Positions 58,031-64,000 of a stretch of 64,000 nucleotides of DNA are shown piece after piece. The position numbers were made by a program, and so were the translations under genes. The notes beneath the pieces are model-generated. The model made no database searches. It was given only the letters and a program-made list of their open reading frames with translations, and was not told the origin of the DNA. Position 1 is the first letter of the stretch, and the number at the start of each line of letters is the position of its first letter. Origin of the DNA: Tritrichomonas musculus. Lineage: Eukaryota; Parabasalia; Tritrichomonadida; Tritrichomonadidae. Where the stretch lies: assembly GCA_039105265.1 (NCBI GenBank), contig JAPFFF010000001.1, positions 372,001-436,000 of the forward strand, written 5' to 3'.

Positions 58031-59164
58031 ATGGATAAAGAAAGTATAGAAAAAATCATTTCCGAAATTGTTGACCAAAGCATAGAACAAGCTGCATTAA
58101 TCCTTAATTACGATTCAATATTCAATTCTAGTGTTATTTCAGAAATAAAAAATGAAAAAGATTTAATTACGAAATTATCCAAACTGATTCATATTTTTAT
58201 TGAACAATTAACTTCATATCAAAATAAAGTCAATGATATATACTTACAAAAATTACAAAGTTCGATTTTCAAAATTTACCCAAAAGCGCCAAAAGAAATT
58301 AGACATCTTTTAAAATGGATTCCAAGGAAAATGGCTAAAGAAAAACAAAAAATAGATAATTGCCAAAAAAATCAAATTGTTAATATTCAAAAAACTGATA
58401 TACCTACTAATAATCAAACCAAAGAAGAAATATTAAAACAAGAAATTGATCAATTAAAAATAAAATGTTCTCATATTACTAATTCATTAAATTCAATAAA
58501 AGAAAACTTTGAAAAAAATAATGAACCAAATAATTATTTAGATGATATTAGGCAATTAAAACAAGCCAATCTAGAGTTACATGAAAATCTTGCAAATACA
58601 AAAATGCAGAATAAATTATTAAAAAGTAAAATTACATTTTTAAAAAAGCAGCAAAATATTGGTAAAGTATCAATACAAACACAAACATTATCTCAAAGTA
58701 CATCTAATAATGCTAAAAATGAAGTAGTCAATGAATTAGAAATACCATGTAATGATAAGTATGATGTTCTTTTCTCTGAATTAAAAGCTCTAAGAATTGA
58801 AAAAGAACGATCTGACAAAAAATATATATCAAATGTTGAGTACTCATCAAATTTAGAAGAGAAATTAAAGAAAGTTCAAATCGAACGCGATTCTTTACAA
58901 TCCAAGCTTAATGATTTAATAAATCTTATGAATAAAAAAGATGAAGATTTCAACAAAAAGAAAGAGAAATGCGAAAAGTTATCACAAAATTGCTTAAGAC
59001 TTGAAACTCAAATCGCAAAGCTTAAAGATAAATTAAACTGCCAAACTGAACCGTTTATCCCAATTTTACCAAATAACAATTTAAACTTTGGAGATTTGGA
59101 TAAATCGCCTGACCTTAAAAGCGTTGATATAATGATCAATCCTTTTGAAATCGAATTTAAATGA
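58031..59164 (+). CDS. host coiled-coil protein, function unknown
   Basis: 377 aa. Residues 1-100 are a mostly helical globular-looking part (MDKESIEKIISEIVDQSIEQ, then SKLIHIFIEQLTSYQNKV, and PKEIRHLLKWIPRKM). Residues 135-220 and 250-345 are coiled coils separated by a Ser/Thr/Gln-rich link (VSIQTQTLSQSTSNNAKN). The C-terminus is Pro/Asn-rich (FIPILPNNNLNFGD). No enzyme motif. The N-terminal shape (short helical head, then long coils) is common among trichomonad cytoskeleton-associated proteins. It is the first gene right of the transposon block, 152 bp before the DOCK gene on the same strand. Confidence 0.7.
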   Translation: MDKESIEKIISEIVDQSIEQAALILNYDSIFNSSVISEIKNEKDLITKLSKLIHIFIEQLTSYQNKVNDIYLQKLQSSIFKIYPKAPKEIRHLLKWIPRKMAKEKQKIDNCQKNQIVNIQKTDIPTNNQTKEEILKQEIDQLKIKCSHITNSLNSIKENFEKNNEPNNYLDDIRQLKQANLELHENLANTKMQNKLLKSKITFLKKQQNIGKVSIQTQTLSQSTSNNAKNEVVNELEIPCNDKYDVLFSELKALRIEKERSDKKYISNVEYSSNLEEKLKKVQIERDSLQSKLNDLINLMNKKDEDFNKKKEKCEKLSQNCLRLETQIAKLKDKLNCQTEPFIPILPNNNLNFGDLDKSPDLKSVDIMINPFEIEFK

Positions 59165-59288
59165 TTTATGATTTGTTTGGAACTTTTTTATATTAAATGT
59201 TTGAATTTTTATCATTTCTTCTTTTTGATAAAAAATTAATGAAAAAGTTACTACTTTCTCAAAATCAACCCCTACAATAGAAAAATTT

Positions 59289-59295
59289 TCATATA
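59289..59295 (+). promoter_or_regulatory. initiator-like element before the DOCK gene
   Basis: TCATATA matches the trichomonad initiator pattern (T-C-A(+1)-Y-W-Y-W). With A at 59291 as +1, the start codon would follow 26 nt later, a usual distance. Such a short motif occurs often by chance in AT-rich DNA. Confidence 0.4.
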
Positions 59296-59316
59296 AAAAA
59301 TTATTGAAAAAAATCG

Positions 59317-62300
59317 ATGATTGACTCTGCTATTCAATCATACTTCCTGAAGTTAAAAAATCAATCACCGATAAGTATCGAACAAAAGAATGAGAATGAC
59401 AGACAACACCAAACTCTTCCTGAGCATTTAAAACTTAATAATAAATTTGCTCTACCTTTATTAGAAGAAAGCCCAAACGTAATTAAAGTAAATATCCCCG
59501 AAATAGGGCTACCTAAAGTTGAGGGACCTCCTATTACAAATGAAAAAAACCCAGATCCAGAAGACCTTACATCACCAGGTCAAATCGATATGAACAAAGT
59601 TGAAGAATACTTAAGACTTGAAACATCTAACGCTATCGACTTTAATATTCCTCTTTTCCAAACAATTAATAAAGTTGAATGCGAACCTTATGAAATTATT
59701 GTAAATCCAACAAATTATTGGGGAAGAACTAAAGATAGCATGATGATTGAAATTACAATCAAAGAAATATGCACCACCAGGCCTAGTTCAGGCTTTTTCC
59801 AACTTTACAACCAAATTGATTCTGTAAATTTATTACCAATATCCGAACCATTATATTTTGATAACAATCATTTTATACAAACATCTACTCCTGGTTTAGA
59901 AAGTGCTTGTATATTTTGTGCAGAACCAAAGTCCACAATCTATCTTTTATGTTTCCTCAATCAAAAATTTGGTAACACTCCATTTGACATTCTTTTTGCT
60001 GTTTCAGGAAAGCAACTTTTTTGTGATGATGCTAATGGTGTTGTACGCCCTCGAGACAATCTCAACGTCTTTGAGAATTTCCTTAATGTTAGCCAAGCAG
60101 ACATTAAAGGAAAAATTAATATGATTACAAATGCACCAGCACTGAGTAATCCCGAAAATCTTGTTAAGCAAGCTGTAAAAGCTGATCTACAAATTCAACT
60201 TATTCCATGCAACCAATATAATTTCACTCATTCATGGATTGGCAACGCAAATCCGCAATTAAGATTATCAGCTGTTCCAATCGATCCTCCATCAACAAGC
60301 CCCACTCCAATTATCTCATTATTTGATATTGAATTCTTTTTCAAAAATCAGCCCAAAGAAAACTTTTCTTATTTCAAAGCTTATATAGTAAATGGACCAA
60401 TTAAAAATTTAGCTGCTGTTCAGGGAATTCCATTGTTTACTACATCAAAGCCGACAAAAGAATCAGAAATTACATCATTTGTTGTACCATCATCAAATCA
60501 AATATCATTTTGTGAAAACATCAGGATATATGTCAATGAACAAATAAATTCACAGACTTACCTTGCAATTTTCTTATACTCTTTTAATCTTGAGAAAAAA
60601 GAACCTACTTTATACAAAGTTGGATATATCCCTCTTTTCAATACATCCAATACTATTGAAAAAGGCCCACAAAAGTTCATTTTATACGATCCTAAGCGCC
60701 TTCCAAAAGATCTCAAACATCAAAAACCTCCAAATCGCACATATATTCAATGCCGTATTAGCATTCCTCCGGCTTATTTCCCATTTCCTTGCTGCGAGAA
60801 ATTTATTAACAATATGGATCCAAATAATATTGAATTTCCAGAAGGAGACAGTGATGCGTTACTAACAATTGTAGTCCCTATTTTTGCTAAAATGCTAGGA
60901 ATACTATCAGTTCAAAACTTGAGAAAATTAGTTGAATTTTTAAGTCAATTTGATAAAGTTAAACTCAAAGACATTCTTCGGTCATGGGCATACAATATAT
61001 TTAATCCTAATCTAATTCCAAATTGTGAAAATTCTCTTTTGTCAAGCTTGAATAGCCTCATGGAACAAGTGTCTAATAATCCAGTTGTAAAAGATGATAT
61101 TGCAAATCCACAAAAAGGAAGAACACAAATTTTGATTCAGATGAAATTTTTAGCACAAAATACTCCAGAATCGCCAAGGTCTAATGATATTTTAAAGCCA
61201 TTATTAACTCAATTACCAATCTATGTTGACGTATTAATAGCATCGATGTATAAATCTAATACAAAATTAGAAACGCAGAACTTTTTATCGTTCTTCAGAA
61301 TTTTTGCTAGATTTCTAACATTTGTATATAATGAAAGCTCTTCTGATGACTTACTATCAGCCATTAATTCTGTATCTACATGTCTCTTTCACTGCATGTA
61401 CAAATTCGAATTCACTGACATTGCTAAATCTATGTTCGAAATTCTAAGAGCAATTCATTCAATGCGTGATCCTCAGAAATTATCCAAGAATTCTGTTATT
61501 ACTTTTCGTTTTCTGATCAGATTTGCGTCAACACCGCAATTTATTGTAGGTTTAGGCACAATAACTAAAAGGCTAAACATCGAAAAAAGCTTTTCGCCAT
61601 ATAACAAACTCTTGTCAATTTTCTTCCTTGTCATTTTTGAATGTCTGACTGTTGACAATAAAGAAGCTATCACATTATGCTCCAGATTCTTGAAAATGAT
61701 TTCATTTCACGTAGAACAGTTACCACCAGATATTGTATCTCATATTGCATATTCACTTTTCCCTATAATTTATCCTGTTTTATCTGATTATGATTCAAAA
61801 CCAATTAAAGAAACACCCAATGCTCAAGCAAATTTGATACCATTTATTTTAATTATTCTTAATAAGACACAACCTGAAGTTATCACGTCATTTTTCAAGA
61901 ATTTAGCGAATACTTTCCAGCTTCAATTAATTACAAAACTAATCAGCTTATATGAGACATTGTATCGTTCTGGAGTTGAAAATAATCTCCAATTTTTCAT
62001 TGAGATGACTAAAAGAATGCTTCAATTCCTTCATGTTATTCTTGATGAACAAATGTCGCGAAAGATAGTTTTACGAATTATTGAAGTTTGCAAATTCTTC
62101 CTGAATGATTTTCAATCACCAACAACCTTCATATACTTTTACCATTTCATTAAACGAGTAATCGAAATGTTCAAGTGTGAACGAAAGTTGATTATCCTAT
62201 TATTGAAAAAAGTTCAATCACGACTTCTTTCTAAACGATGCTTAGCAACAGCACTTTTATATCATCAATTCTGGTGTGATTATGTAAGGAACAGTTCTAT

Positions 62301-64000
62301 CGTTCTTTCTTCAATTGATACCATGGATTCACTCACCGCTATTTTGCTTAAGCTAGATAGTGAAGATACTGAAATATATGATCAATTTATATTGGCGATG
62401 GATAAATTATCATTTACTAAGAATGATTATAAATTCAAAGAGGCTGTTCATGAAAGAATGGGAGCTGCACAAGTTATTATTAATGTAGTTAGAGAACAGA
62501 AGAAATCAACTTATCCAATTGAAGATCGATGCAAACAAATTATGATGATTGCTGATCAATATAAGATGTTTCCAACAATGAGAATGAAATGGCTTCAAGA
62601 ATGTCTTAATAAAAATAAAGAAAATGACGATATAATTTCAGCATTTGTTTCTCAATTGCATGTTGTCGCTTTAGTTGCCACCGTTTATTACTATAACAAT
62701 TATGAAAAGCAAACACCAAATGAAAATATAACTGATGCAGATAAATCATATTCTCAAAATCTTCCATTCCATTTATCTGTTGTGCAGCCAATTCGATATG
62801 CAATGAAAGTTGATGATAATGTTCAAGATACTTTCAAATTTTTGCCTGAAGTTGCTGAAGAAACTAAAATTGACTTCGCTTCAATGAACCCTGTTGCTTT
62901 AGATTTATTAAACGATATGTCATTAAATATGCTTATTACTGAACTTGATAGGGCTGTTACTATTGGTTTAGATGCTGGCCTTTATTATTCACTGCGTCCA
63001 ATTCATTCATTCATTCTTCGACTTCGTCACAGAACAAGGAATTTCAGAGAATGTGCTAACAGCTGTACAAAGTTATCAGAAATTTTCAAGAAAATTACAA
63101 CAAAAAGCGCCTCTTTCACCCATGATACACCAATTGCAGCTTACCTCGTTATTGATAAGCAAAACAATCAAATTAAGCAAAGTGTTTATTACATTAATGT
63201 AAGTGTTAATGTTAGTGCAAATAGAAATGTTAATGTTGGTGATCAGAAAATCATTGAAATATTAAAGAAAGATCAAAGACGAGAAGATAAAGTTAATCTT
63301 TGTCCAAAACATCATTCAATTGATTGCAAGTATCCTGGAACTTGCGTAGTACCTCTTGAAGTTGATCAAGATACAATCGATAATGACGAACATCCTCATC
63401 ATTGGAAGCATTTCAAGACAAGAATTTACTACAGTGATTATGAAAATACAGATTTTAATCAAAAGGAAGTTAATGTAATAAAGATCACAACAAAAAGTGC
63501 CATTCCTCATTATCGAATGTGTGTTGATGTTAACGAAAGTGAAACATTTATTGAATCACATTCAATGATTGAAATCATTGATGAAAGCATGAATAAAACA
63601 CTTGATGTTTGCAACAAAATATCTGAAGATTTAGAAATGTGGTTTATCAATGAACAAAACGTCAACCATGATCTAACTAATGATCAACTTTATAGCGGAG
63701 AAGTTGAAAGAATTATTACTATTCTTGACGAAATCGTAAAAGATAAAAAAGATAACTTTTTCGATAGATTAAAGAGGCTTAGGCAAAATCACAAAGAAAA
63801 GGCATTTGAACTTGCTAATAAAGCTAGAGAAGCTCTCTCTAGAATTATGAAAGTTTTCTCTAGAATCACAAAGGATTTACCTACAAATATGACTCACTAT
63901 CAAATGTTTTCTATTCTTATTAGTAAATTCTGCAAAGAGTTTGACCTGGAAGATATTCCAGCCAACCAAATGTTTGAGAGTTATCAAGATCCAATGACAC
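59317..64000 (+). CDS. DOCK-family Rho/Rac guanine nucleotide exchange factor (3' end beyond window)
   Basis: An uninterrupted frame of 1561 codons from MIDSAIQSYFLKLKNQSP to the window edge. Residues about 330-490 are a DHR-1/C2 domain: SLFDIEFFFKNQPKENF, FCENIRIYVNEQINSQ, TYLAIFLYSFNLEKKEP, YKVGYIPLFNTSN, close in order to zizimin-type DOCKs. Residues 500-1050 are helical repeats. From about 1060 the DHR-2 exchange domain begins with lobe A helices (DDIISAFVSQLHVVALVATV) and continues to helices with AFELANKAREALSRIMKV near the edge. DOCK proteins bind phosphoinositides with DHR-1 and load GTP on Rac/Cdc42-type GTPases with DHR-2, controlling actin at the plasma membrane. Only the last part of DHR-2 is missing. 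Confidence 0.75.
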   Translation, partial: MIDSAIQSYFLKLKNQSPISIEQKNENDRQHQTLPEHLKLNNKFALPLLEESPNVIKVNIPEIGLPKVEGPPITNEKNPDPEDLTSPGQIDMNKVEEYLRLETSNAIDFNIPLFQTINKVECEPYEIIVNPTNYWGRTKDSMMIEITIKEICTTRPSSGFFQLYNQIDSVNLLPISEPLYFDNNHFIQTSTPGLESACIFCAEPKSTIYLLCFLNQKFGNTPFDILFAVSGKQLFCDDANGVVRPRDNLNVFENFLNVSQADIKGKINMITNAPALSNPENLVKQAVKADLQIQLIPCNQYNFTHSWIGNANPQLRLSAVPIDPPSTSPTPIISLFDIEFFFKNQPKENFSYFKAYIVNGPIKNLAAVQGIPLFTTSKPTKESEITSFVVPSSNQISFCENIRIYVNEQINSQTYLAIFLYSFNLEKKEPTLYKVGYIPLFNTSNTIEKGPQKFILYDPKRLPKDLKHQKPPNRTYIQCRISIPPAYFPFPCCEKFINNMDPNNIEFPEGDSDALLTIVVPIFAKMLGILSVQNLRKLVEFLSQFDKVKLKDILRSWAYNIFNPNLIPNCENSLLSSLNSLMEQVSNNPVVKDDIANPQKGRTQILIQMKFLAQNTPESPRSNDILKPLLTQLPIYVDVLIASMYKSNTKLETQNFLSFFRIFARFLTFVYNESSSDDLLSAINSVSTCLFHCMYKFEFTDIAKSMFEILRAIHSMRDPQKLSKNSVITFRFLIRFASTPQFIVGLGTITKRLNIEKSFSPYNKLLSIFFLVIFECLTVDNKEAITLCSRFLKMISFHVEQLPPDIVSHIAYSLFPIIYPVLSDYDSKPIKETPNAQANLIPFILIILNKTQPEVITSFFKNLANTFQLQLITKLISLYETLYRSGVENNLQFFIEMTKRMLQFLHVILDEQMSRKIVLRIIEVCKFFLNDFQSPTTFIYFYHFIKRVIEMFKCERKLIILLLKKVQSRLLSKRCLATALLYHQFWCDYVRNSSIVLSSIDTMDSLTAILLKLDSEDTEIYDQFILAMDKLSFTKNDYKFKEAVHERMGAAQVIINVVREQKKSTYPIEDRCKQIMMIADQYKMFPTMRMKWLQECLNKNKENDDIISAFVSQLHVVALVATVYYYNNYEKQTPNENITDADKSYSQNLPFHLSVVQPIRYAMKVDDNVQDTFKFLPEVAEETKIDFASMNPVALDLLNDMSLNMLITELDRAVTIGLDAGLYYSLRPIHSFILRLRHRTRNFRECANSCTKLSEIFKKITTKSASFTHDTPIAAYLVIDKQNNQIKQSVYYINVSVNVSANRNVNVGDQKIIEILKKDQRREDKVNLCPKHHSIDCKYPGTCVVPLEVDQDTIDNDEHPHHWKHFKTRIYYSDYENTDFNQKEVNVIKITTKSAIPHYRMCVDVNESETFIESHSMIEIIDESMNKTLDVCNKISEDLEMWFINEQNVNHDLTNDQLYSGEVERIITILDEIVKDKKDNFFDRLKRLRQNHKEKAFELANKAREALSRIMKVFSRITKDLPTNMTHYQMFSILISKFCKEFDLEDIPANQMFESYQDPMT

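Overview
The window looks like a piece of an AT-rich parabasalid (trichomonad) genome. The reasons are intron-less coding, very AT-rich spacers, a density of Maverick/Polinton elements known mainly from Trichomonas and its relatives, and a lineage-style DOCK-family gene at the right end. I cannot tell Trichomonas from Tritrichomonas. Only the last 6 kb (58031-64000) holds genes I would call the host's own: a coiled-coil protein of unknown function and a DOCK-type Rho/Rac exchange factor that runs off the edge.

Left to right: (1) 1-2294 is the end of a Polinton-like element A, a tightly packed minus-strand run with an HNH endonuclease, an adenain/Ulp1-like protease fused to an extra domain, and two small genes. 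(2) 2295-9097 is gene-poor and AT-rich. It holds a 300-bp foldback-like insertion, a possible hAT scrap, a fragment of a CRESS-virus Rep gene, and a 938-bp MITE with TA at both ends. (3) 9098-10654 plus 36959-56358 are the two halves of Polinton C (about 21 kb of its own DNA). It has packaging ATPase, major capsid protein, pVI-like small proteins, a penton-like gene divergent from a very large fibre gene, integrase, and a protein-primed PolB that carries an in-frame HNH-type domain. (4) 10655-36958 is a second, unrelated-looking Polinton B (26.3 kb) inserted in C. Its 376-bp terminal inverted repeats are almost identical, so it is young. It has its own integrase, ATPase, duplicated minor-capsid-like genes, major capsid protein, GIY-YIG-type protein, PolB, penton-like gene and two fibre genes. 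One of those fibre genes was later hit by a 1.9-kb MULE-like transposon with a 10-bp target duplication. (5) 56359-58030 is a spacer with a 1.4-kb TA-flanked inverted-repeat element. (6) 58031-64000 holds the host genes.

The order of events can be read from nesting: C entered first, then B into C, then the MULE-like element into B. Elements B and C are both virus-like (integrase, protein-primed polymerase, genome-packaging ATPase, double jelly-roll capsid, fibre). They are too different in sequence to be copies of each other, yet they share several weakly conserved modules: a divergent penton-like/fibre gene pair, a fibre module joined to a coiled coil and a hydrophobic stretch, and a small conserved family with no assigned function. 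No protease is recognisable in B or C; the only one is in A.

The most unusual signals are a seven-copy array of a 12-bp motif at strict 21-22-bp spacing inside B, a 147-bp identical block shared by two otherwise diverged fibre genes, a gene bounded exactly by 40-bp inverted repeats, GC-rich hairpins at the tips of B, and a TAAATG motif at many element start codons. All virus-like elements here are described as fossils.
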